64,000 nt of DNA. It comes from Siphonodentalium dalli (Eukaryota > Mollusca > Scaphopoda > Gadilida > Siphonodentaliidae). Below the pieces are notes generated by a model. That model worked only from the letters and a program-made list of their open reading frames with translations, was not told the DNA's origin and did no database searches. Made by a program: the position numbers and the translations under genes. Location of the stretch: positions 191,014,816-191,078,815 of the forward strand of contig CP136066.1 in assembly GCA_032622095.1 (NCBI GenBank), given 5' to 3'. Positions 1 through 11,345 of this stretch are shown here, piece by piece; position 1 is the stretch's first letter, and each line of letters starts with the position of its first letter.

Positions 1-310
1 ACCACCCTACCCCAAGTTTTAATAAAACCTAGTTTGGTGGGTTTTATTATTCGGTCGATTTTTTTCGCCCAGTATTGATGTTGTTTCTTCGCGCATATGG
101 GAGTGTTTCTTTTGAAATATAGGAGAGTCTTAGTGGAATTTGGGGAGGCTATGTCGGTACTTATGAGATAACTTCAAAAAAATATGCTAGTGTGATGGAT
201 GATTTCTTGCTATATACAATGTAGGGTTTTGCGATTAGCTCGTTCGGAGATCGCTTTGGCGACAGAGAACATGAAGGGATCGGACTGATCCGTTTGACAC
301 GTTCGACACG
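1..310. other. Non-coding stretch, nothing recognised
   Basis: No open frame with family resemblance, no RNA gene and no repeat unit was recognised here. It lies just outside the repeat edge that starts near 320. Confidence 0.4.
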
Positions 311-319
311 AACATGACT

Positions 320-600
320 TTTGGAACTGATTCCTCATTCACAAAAATGTCTGTTTCGGTGCCCCGCCAAAATACACACTAGAAACTCCCCAGCCTTCAT
401 CGGGGGCACCACGCTGAGGAGTGAAACGGATTATGGACCATTTTCGAGAACGGTAAGAATTTCGGCCAATTGGTCACTGGGGGTAAGCTGCTCCGTGGGA
501 AGCGGTTCGCTTGTGATAAAAGCTCCAGTGCGCAGTTTACAATGCGACGGTGCGTCTGTGATTATTTTGTGAAAAAGGAAACTGAAGTATTCAAAATGGT
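320..600 (+). repeat. Repeat edge, inverted relative to 6375-6600
   Basis: The stretch carrying GACCATTTTCGAGAACGGTA, followed by CTGCTCCGTGGGAAGCGG and then AAAGCTCCAGTGCGC, recurs near 6375-6600, where the second and third blocks are in reverse complement. It is therefore a detached unit of the GC-rich array at 6.4-7.7 kb joined to its flanking segment. Short open frames across it are by-products of GC content. No protein family is recognised. Confidence 0.65.
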
Positions 601-1189
601 TCGTATTATCTCTATAAACAGCATTATACTATGGAACGTCGGTCACAAATGACCGACATGCTTCAAATGTGATTTACATATCGCATTTATTCGAACACAT
701 TTCCATACCATGCAGAAGCAGCTGATTTATCACTTCAAAACCCGATTGTGTAACGAGAACATTCTTAATAATATGATATTTTGTGTATGAAAACGAAATA
801 ATCTGAATAATATCCCGTATCACTTGCTATAACAAACATCTCCGCCGTGCGATTATCGTTGGCGTCTCAAACAACTGAATACTGAGCAAAATGCGTGGAC
901 GCTCCAGTTCGTATTGCGATAAGCGCCAGCGCGTAGACCGCCGGGACTGGAGGGCTCCAGTGCGCATTAAAACAGATATTTAGGGAATTGCAGAGGTGAC
1001 AAGAAAACCATAGTCAGAAATGGTAACGCCACCAAGATCATATTATTAGCCATAAATATAAATTATAATACAATTATTCTATAAACTAGCTTTCAAATTT
1101 TATCTGGGAAATTTGCATACTTCTATATTTCAAGTTTTCCCGTTTCTCGTGTTATACATTACTTTCTTCAAACTGTCTTCTTTATTACA
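601..1189. other. Intergenic; partial repeat similarity at 880-965
   Basis: The only structure noticed is at 880-965, where paired GCTCCAGT-type motifs and a TTGCGATAAGCGCCAGCGCG stretch resemble 5940-6030 (ATCGCAATGGCACTGGGGCT). The rest is unremarkable AT-rich DNA. Confidence 0.4.
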
Positions 1190-1765
1190 CAAGCTGATGG
1201 GCCCGACTTCGTCCGGGATGTTCCCATCTGATTTCCGGCGAAAGGCGCGATTTGACCTTCAATTGACTATTTCGAAAGTCAAGGTCAGGTCAGGGTCATG
1301 ATTTGACCCGTCCAAAACACCCCCACCCGGAGAAAAGTACCACTAGGTATCAAATTTCGTCGAAATCCGTCCGTTTTACCCAACTTGACCTTTAATTAAC
1401 AATTTTGAATGTCAAGGTAAGGTCGGAGTCATGATTTGACCCGTCCAAAACACTCCCCCGACAAAAGTACCCATAGGTATCAAATTTCGTCGAAATCCAT
1501 CCGTTTTACCCGATTTGACCTTTTATTGACCACATTGAAGGTCAAGGTCACGCCGATGTCACGATTTGACCCGTTCAAAACACTCCCCGGACAAAAGTAT
1601 CCCTAGGTATCAAATTTCGCCGAAATTTGTCCGTTTTACCCAAATTGACCTTGCATTGACAGTTTTAAAGGTCAGGTCGGGCTCACGATTTGACCCGTCC
1701 GAAACACTTCCCGGACACAAATACCCATAAGTATCAAATTACGTTGAAATCTATGGAAAGCCGAA
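1190..1765 (-). mobile_element. Non-autonomous Helitron-type element (HINE-like) with ~130-bp central tandem repeats
   Basis: Read on the minus strand, the element ends in a GC-rich hairpin (CCCGGACGAAGTCGGG), eight bases, then CTTG followed by host T. This is the Helitron 3' layout with CTTG where CTRR is expected. The terminal block is nearly the same as at 34833-34861 (CCCGGACAACGTCGGG...CTAG), so both belong to one family. Inside are about four tandem units marked by GATTTGACCCGTCC near 1301, 1434, 1564 and 1688 (period 124-133 bp), each with a TCAAGGTCA-like motif. The 5' end (minus orientation, near 1765) was not found and may be truncated. It has no coding capacity. Confidence 0.6.
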
Positions 1766-2227
1766 GAGGACATGTTAGTTGCTAATTGCTAGATATACGA
1801 CGCACGACTTGTCGCGGTATTTTAAAGGTGTTTCAAACTAGGAGATAGAAGGATTCTGCGTTTCAAATGGTGATGAATTATAGTAATTTATTCAAATTTT
1901 ATGGCATAAATTGTTATTAAAACCGTATATACTATAACAAAAATTAATGACTCGAAAATTAAGTGGGCCTTTAAACAAAGTCACAATTGCAGTTAGGCTC
2001 ATCTCATACTCGTTTAATCAGCGATATTCTGCTGCGCAGTTTGTTATAGTTCCCAGTATTCATTGAGCGTTATAGCCCCACTGTTATAATTCGCCTTTAG
2101 CAGGCGTACTCTTGCCTCAGATTATTGAGATATTAGGTCACACGTAGTGAGATTAAATCGCATGGAAACATAGCAATTGTGTGGGCTGCTTGGCGTGAAT
2201 ATTTAATGAGAAATAAAGTCATACGTA
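1766..2227. other. Intergenic, nothing recognised
   Basis: AT-rich DNA with scattered stop codons in all frames. No element termini or gene features were seen. Confidence 0.4.
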
Positions 2228-2990
2228 ATGACATTAAACTCAAGAAAACCCGCGAAAACAAAATAAAATCACATTTAATGTTTTAAGTTATTTCCTTCAT
2301 AAAAAGAATCTTCGTGATAATGAACCCTCCCAATACTTTAGAATATAGAATTAAAATAACAAAAACCTTCGGAATACAGAACCTTCGGAATAACGAACCT
2401 TCTAATTGGTGAACCTTCGGAATAGCGAACATTCAGAGAAATTTCGGAATAGTGGACATTCTGGATAGTGAACCTTCGGATTAGAGACATGCCCCCAATA
2501 TTCATATTATATGCCCAGAGTTCAAAGGTATGGGCCCATAAAATCCTAAATTTGGCCCTTAAAATATTGAACTCCAAATTGGAGCCCACACAGAACATCA
2601 CTTAAGTCAACTGTACCTGTGTCATGTCCCAATGGGGGAGGGTCCACAATATACCACAACATTCATATTATATGCCAAGAATTCAAAAGTATGGGCCCAC
2701 GTAATGACATTAAATCTCAAGAAAACCCGCGAAAACAAAACAAAATCACATTTAATGTTCTAAGTTAAGTTATTTCCTCCTGTATCTGTATCGGTATGCG
2801 CGCAGGATCAGTTCGGATGTGAGCGCACACTCCGTAAAAAGAATCTTTGTGATAATGAACCCTCTCAAATTAGTCTCAATGCTTTAGAATATAGAATTAA
2901 CCTAAAAATAACAAAAACCTTCGGAATAGAGAACCTTCGGAAAAGCGGACCTTCGGGATAGCGAACCTTCATAATAGAAACATGCCCCCA
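2228..2990. repeat. Locally duplicated block with ~17-bp minisatellite
   Basis: Two related copies lie head to tail, about 2228-2700 and 2712-2990. Both begin with AGAAAACCCGCGAAAACAAA and both contain GAATATAGAATTAA followed by short imperfect repeats of roughly GAACCTTCGGAATAG (2360-2480 and 2915-2970). The second copy has an extra ~60-bp segment near 2778-2838. The motif ATTCATATTATATGCC also occurs twice (about 2498 and 2661), so the history includes more than one duplication. Confidence 0.7.
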
Positions 2991-2999
2991 CAAGTACAC

Positions 3000-3529
3000 C
3001 GGTGACGTAAACACATGTGCTAATCTTTGTTGTACTATCGTGACTCTATCGGTAACCATAATAATACAGTCGCCCAGTGGATTATCGATCGACCACAGAA
3101 TATGAAAATCTGCGTACCAAGCAACACCACGGTGTGGCGTAATAACGATCGCAACAAGTTCGTATGTATTATTTCAATCACATTGGCATTATTGGAGCCC
3201 AAAACATGACAATTATCCTGTGGTGTTTCCGTGAAAAATCAGTTATATACCAATAATATAGCCTATTATATACTCCAAACGATATGTATTTGAATGTACA
3301 TGCAGTCCTGTGTGATTCACATGTTATTGTACAGATATAATTGAATTCGAATAGTTGGTTGATCATGTAAGCATATTACGATGTGAGAGATTGACCATGG
3401 CATGCATGTATTCGCATAATTCCATACCCGCATACATCTTAAATGACAATAATGAAATAATAAACGCAAGATAATCAGGTATAATTGTGGGTAGAGTGTC
3501 TTCATTGCTGATGGGCAATATTGGGCAAA
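3000..3529. other. Intergenic, nothing recognised
   Basis: Short frames only, none with family resemblance. No repeat termini were recognised. Confidence 0.35.
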
Positions 3530-3745
3530 TCAATTCGCAATACAGGGGTCCAGGATTTTATTTTTTAATTTATCATATTTCTTAAAAGTGGAGTGATTTT
3601 GATCTGATCTGGCTCCTTTAAACTCTTTCAAAGCCTTGTCTCTTTGTGAAATTAGCTCTAAGATCGTACTATCCATCCAATCCTCAAAACTTATCATGGT
3701 ATTTTGGTCTTTGTGCCATCTATAAAAACAAAATACAAGTTGCAC
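3530..3745 (-). pseudogene. LINE fragment, endonuclease-RT linker region
   Basis: A 71-residue open stretch contains WMDSTILELISQRDKALKEF followed by a lysine-rich segment ending KKYDKLKNKI. This matches the linker between endonuclease and reverse transcriptase in CR1/L2/Jockey-group LINE ORF2 proteins (pattern P-W-x-x-x-x-I...RD-A-L-K). No catalytic motif is present. It lies head to head with a C-terminal LINE fragment on the other strand, so the two pieces cannot come from one undisturbed insertion. Confidence 0.5.
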
Positions 3746-4155
3746 AAAACAAAATGATTAGATTTATTTTGGATTTGAAAGCTCGTCACAAAATTACGGT
3801 AAAAGAATTTAGAGAAGTAAAATAGTTACCGGTAAAATATAGAGTTGAAAATGGAATTCTGCTACTTCCGCATAAAGCTAGAACAAGTGCCAATCCATCC
3901 TACTTGCTACAAGAATTCAATTCCGTAAATCAGATGCATACACGTGATACCAGATTTAGCAGTGGAAATTACTTTGTGCCAGAGGCTAACCCCCAAATCA
4001 AGAAAACATTCATGTACTATGCAATCAAATCATGGAACAATCTAGATAAGGGGCACAAGTTTTTTGATGATTACCCCACCTTTAAGACACTGATTAGCCT
4101 GCATCTATTTCAAAGAATAGTAGATGAGGGAGACTGTGATTTTATATACTACTGA
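3740..4155 (+). pseudogene. LINE fragment, C-terminal tail of ORF2
   Basis: From 3740 the frame reads QNKMIRFILDL, is interrupted by one TAG near 3822, then resumes with LPVKYRVENGI and an uninterrupted tail. That tail contains HTRDTRFSSGNYFVPEANPQ, then IKSWNNLD, then FKTLISLHLF, ending at a stop at 4155. These are the usual C-terminal landmarks of Jockey-superfamily LINE ORF2 (LP-V-x-Y-R, H-x-x-x-TR, F-x-VP, x-x-WN-x-L, FK-x-x-x). The RT domain is absent, so this is a dead remnant. Confidence 0.6.
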
Positions 4156-6300
4156 AATTGTTCTTAGCCATGTATATTGTTTTTTAGGTTGAGGTATGAC
4201 TGCTGTGTGGAAATAAAATGCTGTATTGCAGGGGTGTTTTAATTTTTTCCCATTTTTACTAGTTATTTTACAAATTTCTATGTTGTCCCAAGGGCGGGGC
4301 AGTGGTTTCTGTGATGAAGTAAGTGGCCACTAGTGTAGCATTATGCTTGATATATGGCGATATGTGTGGCATACCAAACTCATAAAGCTGCTAAAACCTC
4401 ACAGAACCCACTGACACTCCGGGGGGTGGATAGGTATTTGGTCACAGGTATGAGTCAACAATAAGCGTAGACTTATGGAAATGGTGTTATTAGGCTTGGC
4501 TTACTGTGATCCTCACTTGGCAGCCATATCTTACCATATATTATAGCTAGATATCTATTATATAGCCATGCATACCATTTAAATTATGCTATACTGCACA
4601 AATTAGCACATGTATACCATACATGACGACTCATAACTTGTGCTGAAGCTTCTAGACTGGTATTCTTATACTTTCCATGTTAGGATTAAAATATATTCCT
4701 ATAAAGCACACAAATTTCCATAGTAATGTGATACATGTATATGTGAACCTAATATTGTTTTTTGATCTATATCCAACTGACCATATCCTTTTAAGACTGG
4801 ACAGTCTTCGTAATTGAACCAATCATAAGTATTGGGGACCACTATGGAAATAAGAGGGATTGTTTTTGTCCTTTAAGTGTTATCCCTGGTAATGATATAT
4901 TTAATTATAGAGGCTGACCAGTATTAATAATAAAATGTATTAATATTAATACCACCGACTAACCATATTAAAACCTTATTGGTGAAATTGTTTTAATTAT
5001 AAATACTCATTTAGATAGTGAGTTCACAGAGATATGTTAATGTCAACCGCTTTTCCATCTAAAATTATTTACATTGCTTTTTCAATATGTATACATTTGT
5101 CAACTTTGTATAAATTGTATAGATACATATCATTGCCATTAAATATATAATCTAAGATTATTTTATCAAAATACTATAATAAATTAAAAACATATATATT
5201 CCCGGACCCTGTGATTTGCACTCCACCTGGGGTTGAAAGACATTTATATTTACAACAAATATTTCAGATACTTTCAAATATATGGGGGTATATCGATGGA
5301 GTTCCAACCAATTACAAACCTGTTTCAGGTAACAGTCAGAATATTTAAGCTCAAGAGTGTGCAAAAGGAAAGTCGTAAAGTTGAGAAAAAAATGTGCTCC
5401 AAAGTGGGGGATACAGTTGGAAATTCGAAGTTTGACACCCACCCAAACGAAGACACTCTAGTCACGTCCCTGACACTCCCAATCCTGCATCAAGGTGTGA
5501 TGAATACAGTGTTTACTTTCGCTGAAGCAACATAGCGATACCAGTTCAACGTATTCCCAACTAAAATAAATGTCTAATAATCATAATTACATTCGTACTC
5601 ACGAAGCCATATCACCACTATATATATGGTGTTATGGTTCTGCGAAGTATGCACTGCAAATGATATGAATATGATTATTATATTATAGTAATTATATATA
5701 CTAATGTCTAATTATCGTAATTACATTCGTATCATTTGTATTACATTCTTAATTGTCATAATTACATTCGTATTCGGATATTTATGCTATAAATGATATA
5801 TAATATATTAAATTACAACATAAAAAACAAGCTAATTGAAGAAAATGACTCTGATGAAAGCACACACCACCTTCTGTAGTTTTCGGTTGTCAGAATGTTG
5901 ATTATCCTGCCAAAATAAGTCAATTACGATTCCATGACACCTACGCACTGGCGCTCTATTTCATCACAAGCGCACACGATGTGTAACCTGTTATCGCAAT
6001 GGCACTGGGGCTTTTTGTCATGATTTGAAAGCTTTCTGGCATTGTTTTAACTGAGCAGAATACATCGACACTGATTGGGGATTACTAGATGACGTATTAG
6101 CTTTATTGTTCAATATTATTCACGCTCAAATAAGATTTTAAATACGCTCTATTCATCCGGTTACTTTCGGTATTTGCCCATAGTAAATGCACAGGGAATA
6201 CTTTTCAACAATGCTAAACTGGAAAAGGAGGGTATTGTGAGCAAAGATGTGACAAAACGTCCCTGATTTTGTTATAAATGTTATCGTAGAAGGGGGCAGC
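4156..6300. other. Long AT-rich intergenic stretch
   Basis: No coding frame is credible. A 100-codon frame at 5233-5535 has no family signature and no splice context. Short direct repeats of TCTAATWATCRTAATTACATTCGTA occur around 5570-5770 as variants, suggesting a small decayed tandem duplication. The segment 5940-6030 partly resembles 880-965. Confidence 0.4.
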
Positions 6301-6339
6301 AGTGGAAATTATTTTCTATTCCCGACCTTCAATCTGTGT

Positions 6340-7680
6340 TCTTTGAATGTTGTAAATAAAATAACTTCTTCTGACCGGATGTGCATTGGAGCTTCGAGAA
6401 TGCGCACTGGAGCTTTTATCACAAGCGAACCGCTTCCCACGGAGCAGCTTACCCCCAGTGAATTGGTGGTATGGGTGAGTGGCCCGGCCCAAAATAACCC
6501 ATATAAACACCCACCACTGATCCGGGCGGGGAGGGGTTTACCATCCCGAGGGGTGAACATGGATATGGACCATTTTCGAGAATGGTAAGGATATCGGCCA
6601 ATTGGTGGTATTGGTGGGTGGATGGCTCGCCCCAAATAACCCCTAGAAACACCCCATCCCTGACATCCGGGGCGGGGGAGGTTACCATCCAGAGGGGTGA
6701 ACATGGGATACGGACCATTATCGAGACCGGTGGGGTGAAAATGGGGTATGGATCATTTTATTCCTTATTTGCAATCATTTTTCTTTTGGTCAATTTTACG
6801 GCACGGATGGGTGGCGCGACCAAATACCCCATATAAACAACCTCATCCGGGGGTACTACCCCGATGGGGTGAAAACGGGGTATGGACCATTTTCGATAAC
6901 GATGGGTGGCACGCCCCGAATCCCCCCTAGAAACGTCCAACCCCACCCCGTGGTCCATACCCTATTTCACCCACTCGGATGATACCACCATGAGTGAGGG
7001 TGGGGTTGGGGTGTTTCTATGGGGTATTTGATGGCGGACCACCCACACATGCCCCCAAAATTGGCCGAAATCCTAACTGTTCTCGAAATTGGTCCATACC
7101 CCATTTCGAACCCCTCGGGGGTGGGTTGTTGCTATTGGGTATTTGGGGCAGGCCAACCACCCATGCCGTAAACTTGACCGAAAGAGACATATTTTAGCGA
7201 ATAAGGAATAAATGGTCCATACCCCATTTTACCACCAGTGTCAAATTGGCCGAAATCCTTACCGTACTCTAAAATAGTCAATACCCCATTTCCTCCTCTG
7301 GTGGTACCCCTCTGGTGAGGGGTGGGGTTATATGGTGTATTTTGTTCGGGCCACCCACTCCTGTCGTCAAATTAGCCTAAATCCTTACCGTTCTCGGAAA
7401 TAGTCCATACCAAGTTAACCCCTCGGATGGTACCAACTCCCCGTGAGGGGTGTTGGTGTTTCTATGAGGTATTTTGTAAAGGCCACCCACCCAATGTGTA
7501 AAATTCGCCGAGATACTTACTGTTCTCGAAAATGGTCCATAACCGACCTCCCCTCCGGGTGGTACCCCCGGGCTGAGGTGGGTGTGTTTTTAGTGGGTAT
7601 TTGTGGCGGGTCACCCACACATGCCGTCAAATTGACCAAAGAGTTTTGCGAGTAAGGAATAGGGAATAAGTTCGACCATG
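6340..7680. repeat. GC-rich repeat array in two opposed orientations
   Basis: The array is made of roughly 130-170-bp units containing GGTATGGACCATTTTCGA, a GGCCAATTGG-type block, a GGTGGGTGG block and TAGAAACACCCCA. Up to about 6950 the units read in the plus direction (ATGGACCATTTTCGA). From about 6955 onward they read as reverse complements (TGGTCCATACCCCATTT), so the whole is an imperfect inverted array centred near 6955. Open frames in it are by-products of GC content. Confidence 0.75.
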
Positions 7681-7981
7681 ATTTTAGATAATAACTAACC
7701 GCTATACAACAAACCGTGAATTCGTCGTGATTTATCAAAGCGCACGGGTTATTCGCCTGATTAGGAGATTAGATAAACAACCAGGCGCGTGACCAGACAT
7801 TGCTTTGACAATTAGCCACAATAAACAGACAGATCACGCCCTCTATCCTTGCAATTGAACAATTGTGGCCCACAGGTAACGTAATCGACCAAATCCATGT
7901 CGTCCCCGCGGTCGAGTAAAACTTGGTTTTACTACTAAAACCCAGTTTAAACTAGTAGTTTGGAGATGCCGATTCGGACAT
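7681..7981. other. Intergenic, nothing recognised
   Basis: Sequence between the repeat array and the MITE copy. No gene or element end was identified. Confidence 0.35.
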
Positions 7982-8284
7982 CAGTCTGTTCTCCCTAAAA
8001 TACGCACATTATCTGCTTATAACTTAACTTATTTTAGGTTGATAATCTGCTGAGAGTTAACTCATTTTAGTCTATAATGTGCTCAAAATGAAAGCGTTTT
8101 AGTTACATTATAGACTCATAACGAAGGATTCTAAGCAGATCATGCGCGCGCAATGACACAAATAAGCCAACTCACGACTTTTCAGGCGTACGCTCTTTAA
8201 CCTGTGTTAAACTGTGGTCCGCGCCATATAACGAAATAAGGGACATGACTCCCTTATATGCTTATGTGCGTATTTGAGCGAGGA
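7982..8284 (+). mobile_element. MITE, family A (CTGTTCTCCC / GCACATTAT), copy 1
   Basis: It starts CAGTCTGTTCTCCCTAAAAT, followed by ACGCACATTATCTGCTTATAA, and ends near CGTATTTGAGCGAGG. Internal palindromic motifs (TAATGTGCT, AAGCAGAT) and a CGTACGCTCTTTAA block are shared with 37745-38100 (inverted), 45500-45853 and 62156-62465. The 3' tail of a LINE abuts it directly, so one of the two probably inserted at the edge of the other. Confidence 0.65.
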
Positions 8285-10370
8285 TATAATAATAATAATA
8301 ATATTTGTATAGCGCTTATCCCCAATAAGCGGGCCCTAAGCGCTTGACATAAACATAAACAAGAAATATAAATATACACAATATCAAAGTCACTTTCTGA
8401 AACGCCGCGCAAACAAGTAAGTTTTTAATGACTTTTTAAAGTCGTCAAGAGATGGTGACTCTTTTATGTTCAATGGCAGAGGATTCCATGCATTTGCGCA
8501 TGTTACTTTGAAAGATCGGTAGCCAACCGTGATCAAATTAGCACCAGATGGTGTCAAAAGAAGTTTGTCTTCTGAACGAAGTGATCGGTGTGGGACATAC
8601 GGAACAAGGATATCACTGAAGTATGCTGGAAGAGATTTTGGGTCATGGGTTGCTTGATATGCATATGTAACAAGTTTATAAATAATCCTATCTCTCACAG
8701 GTAGCCAATGTAGTTCTTGCAACATTTAATCTGTGTCGTCAGATCTTTAACGACACAGAACTATCCTTGCAGCAGTGTGTTGCAGACGCTGAAGCCTGGT
8801 AATTTGGATAGATGGTATACCAGCCAAAAGAGAGTTGCAATAGTCAAGTCGACTGAGAATCAGAGATGAAGCAAGTTTTTTTAGCTGAGTCAGTGTTTAT
8901 GTATTTCCTCATTTGACCCAGTTTTCGAAGTTCAATGTATATTGTCTTGCATATCTGGCTAATATGTGATGTCATAGAGAGTGATCTATCCAAAAATACA
9001 CCAAGGTTCTTCGCGCTATCTGAGAAATAAACTTGGTTACCATCAATAGTCATAACATCTATGCCCACCGTTTCTATGTATGACGGCTTAGACACCCACA
9101 TTACTTCAGTTTTGTCACTATTTAATTTTAGTTTATTAGCCAACATCCACGATTTCACAGAACCGATGCAGTTTTCCATTACAGTGAGAAGAAAATAGGG
9201 GTTATCACCAAAAATGTAAAGCTGTGTATCATCAGCCTACGTGTGCGCAGAGACACTGTGTCGCCTGATGATCTCATGCCCCAGGACAGATCCCTGAGGG
9301 ACTGCATATTGCAGATGAAAGGTTTTGGAAAACGCACTGCCAATTTGAATCCTCTGAACACGATTGGAGAGATATGAACCGAACCACTTGAGCGCGCTGT
9401 CAGATATCCCAAAAGAAATTTCCAATCGCTTCAACAGTATTTCGTGATCAAGAGTATCGAAAGCTGCGCTCATGTCAAGCAGGGATACTAGTGAAAACTT
9501 GTTATCATCACTGGCAAGAAGAAGGTCTGAAGTGATACACAACAATGCAGTTTCAGTACTGTGACCAGGTTTGTACGCTGACTGAAATGTTTCCAGAAGC
9601 AAATGTTTCTCCATATGATTTCTCAGTTGTTTGAGGACGCAGAGAATTATCAGGGGAATCACAACGGCCTCCTTAAAACAGTCAGGAACAACACCTTCAG
9701 ACAAAGACCAATGTATGAGCTTTGTGAGTGGTTCTAATATAAAATCGATATGTTCCACCAGTAAAGAAGTTGGAATGGGATCCAAAACACATGTTTTTGA
9801 AGTAGATGATAAAATAAGTTCCTTGACCTCATCACATGTAAGCTTGCAGAACGAACTAAGACTGTCACCAACGAACGGTTTGAACTCTGCTTCAGTATTT
9901 GATACATCTAGCTGGTAACGCAGGTTTGCAATTTTGTCACGGAAATATTCACCTAAAGCATCCGGTAATTCACTTTCTTTAACATTAGTAGGAAGAATTG
10001 GTACTTTTTTCTTACCACTTAGTTCGTTGGTTATGGAATAGATGACTTATGTTGATTTAGCATTCGCGATTTTAGAGTTATAATATTCCGAACGGGCAGA
10101 TCTAGTCATTTGATTCATACGGATGTTCTTTTCAACATAGATTTGACGATCAACTGTTAGACCGGATTTTCGCCATCTCCTCTCAGCATGCCGCTTATCA
10201 GCTTTGGCACTCTTTATTTCATCATTGAACCACGGGGTAGATGGACGACATCGAATTTTGCGTGTGACTAAAGGCGCATGACCATCCAGTAAAGCACGTA
10301 GATTAATGAACCACTGAAGAGGGGATTTCCTTGGATGGGTGTAGAAACTACACTGTGGGGACATTCATCA
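8285..10370 (-). pseudogene. CR1/L2-group LINE, 5'-truncated and inactivated
   Basis: Minus-strand ORF2 remnant. In order of translation it has: a linker with TPWFNDEIKSAKADKRHAER (about 10250-10170); the RT core with MDPIPTSLLVEH, then FQSAYKPGHSTETALL, then LLDMSAAFDTLDHEILLKRL (the A box with the first catalytic Asp), then VPQGSVLG; the C box; LNSDKTEVMW and NLGVFLD; and the C-terminal WLPVRDRIIYK...NAWNPLP near 8390-8725. The C box reads stop-A-D-D: the conserved Tyr codon is TAG at 9237-9239. About a dozen residues are missing between GSVLG and EIIRRH, and several frameshifts break the frame. The 3' tail on the minus strand is AAGCGCTTAGGGCCCGCTTA followed by an ATT/TTA microsatellite (8285-8310), typical of this LINE group. 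Endonuclease and 5' end are missing. Confidence 0.85.
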
Positions 10371-11039
10371 GATTATCACGAGTGGAGCTTTAAATATTAT
10401 TCTACTTTATCTTTCGTTTATACCGTTTATTATTTGATAATATATAATGAGATTATCCGGTTATTTTTACAATTCAGTCAATACATCTATATGGTTAGTT
10501 TTCCAAACGTCGCAAGTTTTGTCAGATAGAAAAAATTCCATATATTCTTTTTCGTCTTTGACCAGTCGTATTTATCATTCTTTTCCTATAATAGACCACG
10601 AATCTTCAATTGCTGTCATCTCCTTATAATTTTTAGAATATTAGAGGTTTGTCAGATTTAAATCCGTTTATAATCAACTTTTCCTTTAGCATTTCCTCTG
10701 CCTCACAACTTCATAATTCTTCGTCCCAGGTACAAGTGTAACAATATATATAGTGCATCTGGTGTTAATCTGCACAGGCTTTTGAGCAGCACAAAAATCA
10801 CAGCTATTGAGATTCACATACAGTGTAGTATTCTTTATCCTCACTTTCTGATGTGGGTTTGTCGTCTTCTGATCCCCATTTGTACCATAAACCTTTAGGC
10901 TTCCATTCCTGCGTCGTTGCCATAGTTTACATGTCTCCCTATACGTTATTGTTATTTTGCCATCATCTATCTTTATATCACAACTAGCAGATTAGCCCGC
11001 CACTGGCGGGATTGGTCCCATGGCTTTGGTCGGTCCATT
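10371..11039. other. Intergenic, nothing recognised
   Basis: AT-rich DNA directly upstream (5' side) of the truncated LINE. No coding or repeat features were recognised. Confidence 0.4.
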
Positions 11040-11345
11040 AATTTTAGTTTTTCAAGGTAAACCCGTACAGGCACGCCGACAGCATGCTGATGCCCGAAAT
11101 ATCTCCCACGGTCATTTGCGGTTACCCATTTCAAGGTCAAGGTCACGTCGTGTGGACAAACTGACCCGACGAAAATATTCCCCGTCCCGATTTGACCATA
11201 CATAACAAATTTCACTTCGATGTCGCCGCTGACGACCGCGATATCGCACAAGGTCATTTGTGGGTACCCATTTCAAGGTCAATGTCACCTCGGGCGGACA
11301 AACTGACCCGACGAAAATATCCCCGGTCCCTTGGAACCCCTAAGT
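11040..11345. repeat. Two tandem ~142-bp units with AAGGTCAAGGTCAC motif
   Basis: GTCATTTG followed by CCCATTTCAAGGTCAAGG occurs at 11111 and again, slightly changed, at 11253. Both are followed by GGACAAACTGACCCGACGAA. The motif style resembles the central repeats at 1.2-1.8 kb, but no terminal hairpin was found, so membership in a Helitron-type element is only suggested. Confidence 0.6.

Noticed and set aside
5233-5535. 100-codon plus-strand frame
   Set aside because: No ATG-linked promoter, splice or domain support, and an equally long antisense frame overlaps it.
6309-7655. Overlapping frames with repeated GGVSMGYF-like words
   Set aside because: They follow the GC-rich repeat array on both strands and have no start or splice context.
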